Assembly (NCBI GenBank): GCA_030627335.1
Contig: DAOUSH010000005.1
Span: forward strand, 1 to 11,380
Source: Dehalococcoidia bacterium
GTDB taxonomy: Bacteria > Chloroflexota > Dehalococcoidia > Dehalococcoidales > W693
Direction: 5' to 3'
DNA: 11,380 nt
Shown here: positions 1-6,917 of the stretch, piece after piece
How the letters are laid out: each line of letters starts with the position of its first letter
Numbering within the stretch: position 1 is the stretch's first letter
Made by a program: the position numbers and the translations under genes
Notes under the pieces: model-generated
Databases searched by the model: none
The model's input: the letters and a program-made list of their open reading frames with translations, nothing else
What the model was told of the DNA's origin: nothing

Positions 1-543
1 ATCGTATATCTCTTCCACCAGCAGTGGCGCCAGCCCCAGCGACGGCTCGTCCAACATCATCAGCTTCGGGGTTGCCATCATCGCCCGCCCTATGACCAGC
101 ATCTGCTGTTCGCCACCGGAGAGGTAGCCGGCGATGTTTTTGCGCAGCTCCTTGAGGCGGGGAAAGTAGTCATAGACCATCTCAATGTCCTGCTTGATGG
201 CGTTTGTGTCCCGGCGGTTAAAGGCGCCGACAAGCAGGTTCTCCTCGGTGTTGAGGTGGCCGAAGACCCGGCGCCCCTCAAGCGCCTGGACGATGCCCAA
301 CTTGCCTATTTCCTCGGCGCTATTTCTGTCTATTCTCTGGCCGTTCCACTCGATACTGCCGTCGGTTACCTCTCCCTCTTCGACGTGGAGCAAGCCCGAT
401 ATCGCCTTAAGGGTGGTGCTTTTACCGGCACCATTGGCACCGAGCAGGGCGATAATCGAGCCGTCCGGCACGGACAGCGAAACGCCGTGCAAAACCCGTA
501 TCACATTGAGATAGGTAACCTCAATGTTGTTCAGTTTAAGCAT
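1..543 (-). CDS. livF: LivF-type branched-chain amino acid ABC transporter ATPase (C-terminus cut by window edge)
   Basis: This is one of the two ATPases expected to power a Liv-type (HAAT family) importer on the cytoplasmic face of LivHM. Seen: 181 codons from an ATG. Walker A GANGAGKST is at residues 35-43, the Q-loop glutamine is near residue 86 (GIVQALEGRR, a LivF-like sequence), the signature LSGGEQQ is at 141-147 and Walker B LMMLDE is at 161-166. The H-loop and roughly the last 50 residues lie beyond the edge, since family members are about 235 residues. The start is supported by an AAGGA ribosome binding site 8 bases upstream. It is the fifth gene of the operon, 68 bases after livK, with a strong hairpin in the gap. 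The partner LivG is not in the window and is expected further left. Assignment to LivF rather than LivG rests on the short, early Walker A and the GRRVF-type segment. The transported substrate cannot be read from this subunit. Confidence 0.93.
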   Translation of the reverse strand, partial: MLKLNNIEVTYLNVIRVLHGVSLSVPDGSIIALLGANGAGKSTTLKAISGLLHVEEGEVTDGSIEWNGQRIDRNSAEEIGKLGIVQALEGRRVFGHLNTEENLLVGAFNRRDTNAIKQDIEMVYDYFPRLKELRKNIAGYLSGGEQQMLVIGRAMMATPKLMMLDEPSLGLAPLLVEEIYD

Positions 544-556
544 TGCCAGCTTCCTT

Positions 557-595
557 CGGGCAGGAGCCCCCGTTTAAATCCGGAGCCCCTGCCCG
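557..595 (-). other. Intercistronic hairpin between livK and livF
   Basis: Positions 588-595 and 557-564 form a perfect 8-base-pair stem (CGGGCAGG with CCTGCCCG). As minus-strand RNA the inside can pair further (CUCCG with CGGGG, one G-U pair). No U-run follows; the livF ribosome binding site begins immediately after the stem. It is therefore unlikely to be a full terminator. It more likely protects the livK message from 3' decay, or partially reduces livF expression. The role is inferred from position. Confidence 0.55.
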
Positions 596-611
596 ATATA
601 TAGTTTATATA

Positions 612-1838
612 TTAGTCAAATACGTACGGTATCTGTGGCGCTTCTATCCATCCGGTGATGGGTGAGATCTCACCACTTGTTATCTGGAAGACCCGGACAG
701 ACTTGGAAAGACGGTTGTCGCCTTCAGTATAGCTTACCGGGCCGTGCAAACCGCCGACATCGAAGTTGTCCAGCATCTTGAAGCCATACTCCTCTACCGC
801 CTGCGGGGTCAGGTTGTCAACACCGACATTCTCTATCGCCAGCCTTAAAATTTCAACAACGATAAGGGCTTCTGCCCAGGAGGTGATGTAGTCCATATTG
901 CCGTAGTCTTCGGGGTGATATTCCAGGCAATACTCTTTCATCTTCTCCATAGCCGGTACGTCGTCATCCCAGTTGACCGTCGGATAGACGCCGTAGACGC
1001 CCTCGACGACATCGGCGCCGGCGAGCTCAATGAGCTGGCTGGTAATACCGGCATGCCCCAGACCGATGGTTACACCGGGGTAAATACCCAGGTCCACGGC
1101 ATCCTTGATGATGATGGAGGTTGGTTGCGGTGTGCTGGATATATACAGGACATCAGGCTCTAACGCCTTGATACGGGTCAGGCTGGCTATCTCGGATATG
1201 GTAGTGGCGTCGTGCTCTTCAATAGGTAAAAGCTCAATGCCCATATCCTCAGCCAGGAGCTCGGCGGCGGCTCTGGCGCCGGCGCCGGTGGAGTTATTCA
1301 GCAGGTGCAGCGCCATCTTTGGTTTTCCCTCTCCCTGCCAGATGTTATCCAGATAATAGTTGGCAAAGGCAGCCCAGTCATCGCCGTAATCGGGCATCTG
1401 GGCGTAGATATGCTGCGGCGGGTTGGTCAGTGACGGGGTACTGAAAACGGCAAATCCGGGGAACGCTTCGCGGTTGGCGGTTGTTGCCGAAGCCGTCATC
1501 ATCGCCGAGGAGTTGGTGGTGAACAACAGGCTCCCGGCGTCCATCAGTTCATTAATGATGGTGGCTGCCTTGGCGGCATTGTACTCATTATCACGCCATA
1601 TAACCTCAATCTCGTAGCCGGCAACACCACCCAGCTCCTCGTTGATATACTTCATACAATCCAACTTGGCGTTGCCCATCGGGCGCCCCTTTTCAGCAGC
1701 GACGCCGGTGTAGCAGATACTGAAGCCTACCTTGACCTTGTTGCCGGAATCACAGCCTGCACCGAGTAGCGGTATCGAGGTTAACATTAATGCCAGACAA
1801 ACAAGACCGGTTACCTTTAGTAATTTTTTCAAGTTCAT
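612..1838 (-). CDS. livK: LivK-type periplasmic/lipoprotein substrate-binding protein (Peripla_BP_6)
   Basis: This is the extracytoplasmic solute-binding component that captures the ligand and delivers it to LivHM. Seen: 408 codons. The N-terminus is positively charged (MNLKKLLK), followed by a hydrophobic segment and a lipobox-like LGAGC ending at Cys29. Position -3 is glycine instead of the usual leucine, so lipid attachment is probable rather than certain. The mature part has the type I periplasmic-binding layout typical of amino acid, amide and short carboxylate receptors, with an opening strand KVGFSICYTGVAAEKGRPM near residues 35-53. The start is firm: AAGGAG lies 8 bases before the ATG. 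It sits between livM (72 bases upstream) and livF, an order in which the receptor is not first. Family members bind leucine, urea, aromatic acids or other ligands. With an acyl-CoA synthetase in the operon a carboxylic acid is as likely as a branched-chain amino acid. Confidence 0.92.
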   Translation of the reverse strand: MNLKKLLKVTGLVCLALMLTSIPLLGAGCDSGNKVKVGFSICYTGVAAEKGRPMGNAKLDCMKYINEELGGVAGYEIEVIWRDNEYNAAKAATIINELMDAGSLLFTTNSSAMMTASATTANREAFPGFAVFSTPSLTNPPQHIYAQMPDYGDDWAAFANYYLDNIWQGEGKPKMALHLLNNSTGAGARAAAELLAEDMGIELLPIEEHDATTISEIASLTRIKALEPDVLYISSTPQPTSIIIKDAVDLGIYPGVTIGLGHAGITSQLIELAGADVVEGVYGVYPTVNWDDDVPAMEKMKEYCLEYHPEDYGNMDYITSWAEALIVVEILRLAIENVGVDNLTPQAVEEYGFKMLDNFDVGGLHGPVSYTEGDNRLSKSVRVFQITSGEISPITGWIEAPQIPYVFD

Positions 1839-1910
1839 TTATAATTCTCCTTCCATTATTTTAATCCATAAAGTTGTTGAGCTCACATTATGTTGTCCTC
1901 CTTTGTTGAA

Positions 1911-2960
1911 CTAGTATGAGAAAGGCCAGAGGCGATAAGAAGCCTTAAATAGCTGCCATCGGTGTGCCAGTCCCCTGGGTTGCAGTATCAAAAACAGGAT
2001 AATAACCAGCCCGAAGACCATAGGGCCGATGCCGGTGGTAAAACCAGCCGGCAGGTCGAATGTGCTTTCCAGGGTGGGAGCGATAAATGATATCCCCTTT
2101 TCCAGCAGGCGGATGAAAATTACACCGAATATGGGGCCGATGGTGGTGCCCAGACCGCCGATGATTAATATACCTATATACAGAATGGAGTCTGTTATAC
2201 GAAAGTTCTCGGCACTCAAAAAGCCAATCCAGTGTGCCAGCAGTGAGCCGGCAATTCCCGCCAGGAAACAGCCGATAAAGAAAGCGAGGAGCTTATAACG
2301 GAAGAGGTTGATGCCCATTACCTCGGCGGCTAGGTCATTGTCCCTGACGGCGACAAAGGCTCTGCCCACCTTTGTTCTAGCCAGGTTCTTGGCAAAGAAA
2401 ATCACCAGAATAGTAATACCTATAATCAGGTAGAACTGGCTTCCCTGGCTGATAAAGGTGATACCGGCGATTTCCGCCGGCGGCACGGGTATTCCATTGA
2501 AGCCGCCGGTGACGCTCGTCCAGTGGTTGATAACCCAGATGATGATAATCTGGGCGGCGATGGTGCTTATCGCCAGATAAAAGCCCTTGACCCTTACCGA
2601 TGGAATACCGAAAATCATACCGACAAAACCAGCAAGCAGACCGGCGGAGATTAAGCCGACCAGGAAAGGCATTTCAAAGCGGTTGGTCAGCACTGCCGAG
2701 GTGTAGGCGCCGACGGCGATGAATCCGGCGTGCCCGATTGATAACTGCCCGCAGTATCCGGTGAGGATATTCAAACCGGTGGCGGCGATTATAGTAATAC
2801 CTATCAGGTTGGCTACACTCAGCCAGTGATTGCCCAGGTAGAGGGGTGAGGTGAATATAAGGACGAGCAACAGCAACAGCAACGCCCAGTGGGCCTTGGT
2901 GCGAAATATAGCCATATCCTTGGCGTAAGAAAAGTTACGAACACCAGACGGTAGATCCAA
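1911..2960 (-). CDS. livM: LivM-type ABC transporter permease
   Basis: This is one of two membrane permeases of the Liv-type importer. Seen: about 349 residues, strongly hydrophobic with around nine or ten membrane segments. It contains the LivM hallmark NILTGYCGQLSIGHAGF near residues 64-80. The cytoplasmic coupling loop (EAA-like), GRAFVAVRDNDLAAEVMG, lies near residues 199-216 and docks the ATPases. The chosen start is a TTG four bases after the livH stop codon, with an AGAGGA ribosome binding site inside the end of livH about 9 bases away. An ATG at 2915 is possible but has an AAGGA only one base before it, too close to work well. Tight spacing implies translational coupling to livH. The family assignment is strong and the exact start is not. 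Confidence 0.92.
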   Translation of the reverse strand: MDLPSGVRNFSYAKDMAIFRTKAHWALLLLLLVLIFTSPLYLGNHWLSVANLIGITIIAATGLNILTGYCGQLSIGHAGFIAVGAYTSAVLTNRFEMPFLVGLISAGLLAGFVGMIFGIPSVRVKGFYLAISTIAAQIIIIWVINHWTSVTGGFNGIPVPPAEIAGITFISQGSQFYLIIGITILVIFFAKNLARTKVGRAFVAVRDNDLAAEVMGINLFRYKLLAFFIGCFLAGIAGSLLAHWIGFLSAENFRITDSILYIGILIIGGLGTTIGPIFGVIFIRLLEKGISFIAPTLESTFDLPAGFTTGIGPMVFGLVIILFLILQPRGLAHRWQLFKASYRLWPFSY

Positions 2961-2964
2961 TTTG

Positions 2965-3849
2965 TTATATCCTCTCTATGCGTTCTTCTCCGAATAACCC
3001 GTAGGGCTTGATGAACATGACGATTATAATAATTATGAACGGGATGACGTCCTTGACGCCAGGCCAGGTCAGTGGCGTCAGATAGCCGTCGCCGACATTC
3101 TCTGCCAGACCGATTATCGGCCCGGCAATCATAGCGCCGAGGAAGGAATTGAGACCGCCGAGTATCACAACCGAGAAAGCCTTGAGCCCGGTGTGCACCA
3201 GCCCGTAGGTGATACCGCCGATGCTTGACATAAGAATACCGCCTATGGCGGCTAATACGCAGGCGAACATCCAGGAACGGGAAAATATCTTGGTTACCGG
3301 GATGCCACAAGCCTGTACTGCCAGCTGGTCGTCGGCGGTGGCTCTCATGGCAATACCCATCCTGCTGTATTTGAAGTAGAGGGACAAGAGAATAAACAGG
3401 GCAAGAGAGATAGCCGCCGCCAGCAGGTATTCCATTGAGACGACTGCCGTTCCAATATGGATAACCTGTTGGGGTAGGACATGGGGCAGGGCGGCTACAC
3501 TTTTAGGCCAGATGAAACTCACCAGTCCCTCCAGGAAAAAGGCTAACCCCAACGTAACCGTTATTAGAGACAGGATGGGCTGGGCGATAAGCGGCCGCAG
3601 GATAAATCTCTCGATTATCCAGCCTAGCGCCAGGGCGAAGACGACGACCATTATCAAGCCGAGCCAGGTGGGCAGCCCCACCTGAGCCAGCATGCTATAA
3701 GCGAACCAGGAAGAAATCAGTACCATTTGCCCCAGAGCCAGGTTGGCGACGCCGCTGGACTTCCAGACCAGGACAAAGCCCAGGGCAATCAGGGAGTAGA
3801 CCATACCTACGGTTAAACCGGTGATGACAAATTGGAGCAGTTCATTCAT
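2965..3849 (-). CDS. livH: LivH-type ABC transporter permease
   Basis: This is the second permease of the Liv-type importer and pairs with LivM to form the channel. Seen: 294 residues with about eight hydrophobic segments. The family-typical N-terminus is GLTVGMVYSLIALGF (residues 11-25), followed by a SGVANLALGQMV motif (32-43). The cytoplasmic EAA-like loop GIAMRATADDQLAVQACGI is near residues 165-183. The ATG overlaps the end of the upstream synthetase gene by 8 bases, and a GGAGGGG ribosome binding site lies about 10 bases before it inside that gene. Overlap and coupling place importer and synthetase in one transcript. The family assignment is secure; substrate specificity is not encoded here. 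Confidence 0.93.
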   Translation of the reverse strand: MNELLQFVITGLTVGMVYSLIALGFVLVWKSSGVANLALGQMVLISSWFAYSMLAQVGLPTWLGLIMVVVFALALGWIIERFILRPLIAQPILSLITVTLGLAFFLEGLVSFIWPKSVAALPHVLPQQVIHIGTAVVSMEYLLAAAISLALFILLSLYFKYSRMGIAMRATADDQLAVQACGIPVTKIFSRSWMFACVLAAIGGILMSSIGGITYGLVHTGLKAFSVVILGGLNSFLGAMIAGPIIGLAENVGDGYLTPLTWPGVKDVIPFIIIIIVMFIKPYGLFGEERIERI

Positions 3850-5797
3850 TATTGCTATTCCCCTCCGTAACCGTCCTCACCTTGATGCTGGTGGTCACCA
3901 CGCCCTTTCTACCGTCGCGGTAGGTTACCGGAGCCTCCACCTTTACATCGCTTCCTTCTCTATACATAGCCTCTATCAGCTCTTTATAGCGTTCTTCTAT
4001 AAACTCGCGGCGCAGTTTCCTGGTACGGGTAAGCTCGGCTTCATCAGGGTCGAATTCCTTGTGCAGGAGCACGAATTTCCTAACCCTTGAAGATTCCGGC
4101 AGGTAGCTGTTCACCCTCAGCAGGTCTTTATGCACCAGGTCGGCGACCTCCTTTTTCTGGGACAGGTCGACAAAGGTGGTATAGGCCATATGATTACGTT
4201 CAGCCCACTTGCCCACCATGGCGAAATCCATGTTGACTATAGCCGAGACGAAGTCTTTATCCTTACCCCCGATGACCATGGCGTCTTTTATATAGGGGCT
4301 GAACCTCAGTCTGCCTTCAATGTACTGCGGGGCGTATTTGATACCTGAGCTCAGTTCCCCCATGTGTTCCAGGCGGTCCATAAATATCAGGTGGCCGTCG
4401 CCGTCTATGTTTACTGCATCGCTGGTGTGGCACCAGCCGTCGACCAGGATCCCTTTTGTCTTGTCTTCATCTTTGTGATAACCGCTGAACATGCAATCGC
4501 TTCTTACCAGCAGCTCGCCTTCGTCGGTTATCCTGACCTCGGTGCCCATCGCCGGCCGACCGACGCTTTCGAACCTTATCTCTCCCTTGCCGTGAGACGA
4601 GATGTAGCCGGCTTCGGTGCTGGCGTAGTTCTGTCTCAATTCTATGCCAATGGCGTGAATCAGCCGGAAGGTGTCCAGGCTGAGCACCGAGCTGCCGGTG
4701 ACGGCAAATCTTACCCGGCTCAGACCCAGCCTGTCTTTCAGTGGCCTGAATAACAGCAGGTGGGCTATGCCGTAGAGAGTCCGCCACAGCAGGTTCGGTC
4801 TTTTATTCTCAAGCTTCATATCTGCCATTTTATAGCCCAGGGGCATGAACAGGTTATAGATGAAGCGCTTAAGGGGGTGGGCGTCAATCATTCTTATCTG
4901 GATATCGCTGACGATACTTTCCCACTGCCTGGGTCCATATATGACGAAGTTGGGACCTACCTCACGGGTGTCTTCGGCGATGGTTTCCGGCTCTTCGGGG
5001 AAGTTGAGCCTGGCGCCGGTGAGCAGATGGGGAATGGTGGCAAAAAAACTGTCTCCCACCCAGGCTGCCGGGAAGTTGGACATCAAATCGTCTTCTTCAC
5101 TCAGCGGGAAGCGGTCGATGAAAGCCCGTGCCGTTTTTATCAGGGAGCGGTGGCTGAGGCAAGCCCCCTTGGGCAAACCGGTAGTCCCCGATGTATAGTA
5201 GATGAAGGCGGTGTCATCGGCTTTGGTATCGTTTATATACTGCTCGAACCGGTCGGGGTGTGCCTTCCCGTATTCCCGTCCCAGCTTCATTACCTCGGTG
5301 AAGGAAATCAAGATAGGGTCGTCATAGTGTTTCAATCCCTTGGGGTCCCAGTAGATGACTTTCTTAAGCTGGGGCAGGTTGTCTCTTATCTCGAGGAACT
5401 TGTCGGTCTGTTCCTGGTCGTTGACGATAGCGAAGCTGGCGTTGGAGTGCTTGGCGATATGCTCCACCTCCGATGGAATGGAGTCAACGAATACGCCGGT
5501 GGCGATGCCGCCGATGGCTTGAACGGCGAACTCCCCCCAGAACCATTCAGGTTCGTTATCCCCGATGATACAGGCAACATCACCCGGCTTCAGCCCGAGG
5601 CTGACCAGCCCCAGCGAGAAATACTTAACGTTATCATAGTATTCTGTCCAGCTATATCTCTGCCAGATGCCGAACTTCTTCATACAGGTGGCCGCCTGGG
5701 TGCCCCACTGCTGGCGGTTGCGCATAACCAGTTTGGGTATGGTATCCCATACTTCAACCGGTGGGCCGGCTTCTGCTACCTGCTGTAAATCTGGCAT
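3842..5797 (-). CDS. AMP-forming long-chain-type acyl-CoA synthetase, first gene of the liv operon
   Basis: An adenylate-forming enzyme: carboxylate + ATP + CoA gives acyl-CoA + AMP + PPi. Seen: 651 residues from the ATG, the length of the long-chain (FadD15/FAA-like) group rather than the ~550 residues of short-chain ligases. Core motifs are the phosphate-binding YTSGTTGLPKG (201-211), the A5 motif YASTEAG (391-397, alanine where glycine is commoner), HTSDA (458-462) with Asp460, Arg475 before the hinge, and LTRTRKLRR near the end (589-597), the long-chain-type counterpart of the catalytic-lysine region. A short charged tail follows. The start is uncertain: ATG at 5797 or TTG at 5806, neither with a good ribosome binding site. 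It overlaps livH by 8 bases. Co-transcription with a Liv importer suggests that it activates the imported acid, possibly fatty, aromatic or branched; this is inference. Its leader holds a promoter, a palindrome and an attenuator-like hairpin. Confidence 0.9.
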   Translation of the reverse strand: MPDLQQVAEAGPPVEVWDTIPKLVMRNRQQWGTQAATCMKKFGIWQRYSWTEYYDNVKYFSLGLVSLGLKPGDVACIIGDNEPEWFWGEFAVQAIGGIATGVFVDSIPSEVEHIAKHSNASFAIVNDQEQTDKFLEIRDNLPQLKKVIYWDPKGLKHYDDPILISFTEVMKLGREYGKAHPDRFEQYINDTKADDTAFIYYTSGTTGLPKGACLSHRSLIKTARAFIDRFPLSEEDDLMSNFPAAWVGDSFFATIPHLLTGARLNFPEEPETIAEDTREVGPNFVIYGPRQWESIVSDIQIRMIDAHPLKRFIYNLFMPLGYKMADMKLENKRPNLLWRTLYGIAHLLLFRPLKDRLGLSRVRFAVTGSSVLSLDTFRLIHAIGIELRQNYASTEAGYISSHGKGEIRFESVGRPAMGTEVRITDEGELLVRSDCMFSGYHKDEDKTKGILVDGWCHTSDAVNIDGDGHLIFMDRLEHMGELSSGIKYAPQYIEGRLRFSPYIKDAMVIGGKDKDFVSAIVNMDFAMVGKWAERNHMAYTTFVDLSQKKEVADLVHKDLLRVNSYLPESSRVRKFVLLHKEFDPDEAELTRTRKLRREFIEERYKELIEAMYREGSDVKVEAPVTYRDGRKGVVTTSIKVRTVTEGNSNNE

Positions 5798-5814
5798 ATT
5801 AATCAAAACACTCT

Positions 5815-5844
5815 ATAAAATATAAAGCCTCCCGCTGGGGAGGC
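5815..5844 (-). terminator. Attenuator-like hairpin in the leader of the acyl-CoA synthetase operon
   Basis: On the minus strand GCCTCCC (5844-5838), loop CAGC and GGGAGGC (5833-5827) form a perfect 7-base-pair stem. It is followed by a U-rich tract (TTTATATTTTATA), which is the form of an intrinsic terminator. It stands about 30 bases before the synthetase start and downstream of the likely promoter, so it would stop the operon's own transcript unless overridden. A GGGAGG at 5898-5893, near the predicted 5' end of the RNA, could pair with the CCTCCC arm and prevent the hairpin. The upstream gene is too far away (over 200 bases) for this to be an ordinary cobO terminator, although that role is not excluded. 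Confidence 0.55.
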
Positions 5845-5849
5845 ACTAT

Positions 5850-5864
5850 ACTGACCGGTTCAGT
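5850..5864. promoter_or_regulatory. Operator-like 15-base palindrome before the acyl-CoA synthetase
   Basis: ACTGACCGGTTCAGT (plus strand) is a near-perfect inverted repeat: six of seven pairs match around the central base. It lies about 35-50 bases downstream of the predicted transcription start and directly before the attenuator-like hairpin. Such a dyad could be a repressor operator (TetR-family fatty-acid regulators use short GC-centred dyads of this kind) or a small RNA stem in the leader. No regulator gene is adjacent, so the role is a guess. Confidence 0.35.
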
Positions 5865-5905
5865 TGGTACTTGGACGACTACTATCTAAAATCCTCCCGA
5901 GCGCA

Positions 5906-5935
5906 ACTATATGCGCCCGATAAATGTGAAGTCAA
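5906..5935 (-). promoter_or_regulatory. Sigma70-like promoter of the synthetase-liv operon
   Basis: On the minus strand TTGACT (5935-5930) and TATAGT (5911-5906) are separated by 18 bases, each hexamer one base off consensus. The predicted start near 5899 gives a leader of about 100 bases holding the GGGAGG element, the palindrome and the attenuator-like hairpin. Read from sequence only. Confidence 0.55.
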
Positions 5936-5979
5936 TCTTCTCCTGTGTAGAAAAGTAAATAAACATTTTATAGAGGGAT

Positions 5980-6007
5980 GTTATCATAGTGAAAATAGGT
6001 ATGTCAA
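5980..6007 (-). promoter_or_regulatory. Possible second, upstream promoter
   Basis: On the minus strand a perfect TTGACA (6007-6002) is followed after 16 bases by GATAAC (5985-5980), a 4-of-6 match to the -10 box. It lies in the gap between cobO and the synthetase and would give a longer leader. The weak -10 box makes this tentative. I see no convincing terminator for cobO in the same gap. Confidence 0.3.
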
Positions 6008-6048
6008 CTACTCGGAGCCAGTGAGCCTGCCCTGATCCCTTCTCTCCC

Positions 6049-6624
6049 TTAGTGCTCGATCCCCTTACGGGAGGAAATACCCTGTTGATAATAATGCTTA
6101 ACCTCCACTATCTCCGACACTAGGTCGGCAGCAGCAATAAGCTCCGGCGGGGCATAACGGCCTGTAAGAACCAGCTCTACGGTTTCTGGCTTACTGGATA
6201 TTATCTCCATCATCTCTGCCAGGGACACCAGATGGAAGTAGTGGGCGGTGATGATTTCGTCGAGGATAACGACATCATAACTGCCTGAGAGCATTGACTC
6301 ACGGGCTATGACCAACCCTTTGCGGGACAAACGCAGGTCTTCTATCGGCGGTGGGTTCTGGACGTGAATAAAGGTGTCTTTGCCGTATTGCTCTATGGTT
6401 ATATGAGGGGAGGCTGTTTTCGCTGCCTCCAGCTCGCCATAGTGTTGCCCCTTCATAAACTGGCCTATGTATGTTTTAAGCCCCCGCCCCATAGCACGAA
6501 AGGCTAAGCCCAGAGCCGCCGTGCTCTTGCCCTTGCCGTTTCCGGTGTAAATCTGGACGTATCCCTTCGCCAGCCGGCAGGATTTAGCCTTTTGCCTGAT
6601 TATCTGCTGTTTGGTGTCTGACAT
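6049..6624 (-). CDS. cobO: Corrinoid (cob(I)alamin / cob(I)yrinate a,c-diamide) adenosyltransferase, CobO/BtuR family
   Basis: It transfers the 5'-deoxyadenosyl group of ATP to reduced corrinoids, a step in both synthesis and salvage of adenosylcobalamin in the cytoplasm. Seen: 191 residues, the usual CobO/BtuR size. The P-loop TGNGKGKST is at 27-35, a Walker-B-like VVILDE at 118-123, and the C-terminus ends RKGIEH, close to the family's typical RxGIE ending. The ATG is fixed by length and by the lack of other starts. It begins only one base after the U-run of an intrinsic terminator, so the only ribosome binding site candidate (GGGG, 7 bases away) lies inside the terminator stem. The gene follows a cobalamin riboswitch, which independently supports the assignment. 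It stands alone, with no other cobalamin genes in view, which fits salvage as well as synthesis. Confidence 0.93.
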   Translation of the reverse strand: MSDTKQQIIRQKAKSCRLAKGYVQIYTGNGKGKSTAALGLAFRAMGRGLKTYIGQFMKGQHYGELEAAKTASPHITIEQYGKDTFIHVQNPPPIEDLRLSRKGLVIARESMLSGSYDVVILDEIITAHYFHLVSLAEMMEIISSKPETVELVLTGRYAPPELIAAADLVSEIVEVKHYYQQGISSRKGIEH

Positions 6625-6625
6625 T

Positions 6626-6659
6626 AAAAAACCCCAGCCTTTCTATGTGATGGCTGGGG
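6626..6659 (-). terminator. Intrinsic terminator of the riboswitch expression platform
   Basis: On the minus strand CCCCAGCC (6659-6652), a 12-base loop and GGCTGGGG (6639-6632) form a perfect 8-base-pair stem followed by six U (6631-6626). The cobO ATG starts at 6624. Formation would end transcription just before cobO and also bury the GGGG that could serve as its ribosome binding site. A competing pairing is available: CCAGC of the left arm (6657-6653) with GCTGG at 6713-6709, next to the aptamer's closing stem. Confidence 0.88.
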
Positions 6660-6709
6660 GCAAGACCGGAAATGCTTATTACTCCCGAACCCGGAGGAGT
6701 TTTAAGCTC

Positions 6710-6890
6710 CAGCATTACGAGGTAGGTCTCCCGGCTCCCAGATTCTCCTATTTACGGTTCCTTCCCGGGATTTTTTATCAAATCCCAGTGGATAGCTACC
6801 GCTTTCGTCCCTGGTTACGGTTGCAGGGGCAGCAACGGACTTTAACCGTCTTCCCTGTTATGCTTGCAAAGCACCCCGAACGCCATCATC
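6710..6890 (-). promoter_or_regulatory. Cobalamin (B12) riboswitch aptamer controlling cobO
   Basis: Read on the minus strand, the conserved cobalamin-aptamer elements occur in order. They are GGGGTGC with AACAGGGAA (about 6878-6851), the GCTGCCCCTGCAACCGTAA core (about 6834-6816), CCAGGGACGAAA (about 6814-6803), TATCCACTGGG (6794-6784), a hairpin GGGATTT/AAATCCC (6786-6767) followed by GGGAAGG, and the B12 box AGCCGGGAGACCTACC (6736-6721). The B12 box differs from the family consensus at two positions. A short P1 stem can form between GCGTT (6883-6879) and AATGC (6716-6712), with one G-U pair. Known of the family: adenosylcobalamin binding represses the downstream gene. Here the terminator next to cobO makes this a transcription-attenuation switch. 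Confidence 0.93.
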
Positions 6891-6917
6891 TCTATTAAAT
6901 TGTGATTATATGGTTGG

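Noticed and set aside
256..603. Plus-strand open frame across livF and the livK-livF gap
   Set aside because: It is antisense to the Walker A region of livF, has no domain and no ribosome binding site, and is a shadow frame.
2819..3310. Minus-strand open frame in another phase across the livH-livM junction
   Set aside because: It is arginine-rich and of low likelihood, and it overlaps two well-supported permease genes.
4760..5788. Long plus-strand open frame (342 codons) antisense to the acyl-CoA synthetase
   Set aside because: It mirrors the codon structure of the clearly conserved synthetase, shows no recognisable domain, and the opposite strand carries all the family motifs.
5882..5935. 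A 17-codon leader peptide starting TTG at 5935 (minus strand) with AGGAG just upstream
   Set aside because: The start overlaps the best -35 box, the spacing is short, and the peptide has no run of regulatory codons. It would only be transcribed from the weaker upstream promoter.
5807..5935. T-box riboswitch before the synthetase
   Set aside because: I found no T-box consensus (AGGGTGGTACCGCG-like) or specifier-loop structure; only a simple hairpin and dyad are present.
6611..6898. Plus-strand open frame of 95 codons opposite the riboswitch
   Set aside because: The sequence is fully explained by the cobalamin aptamer and terminator on the minus strand.
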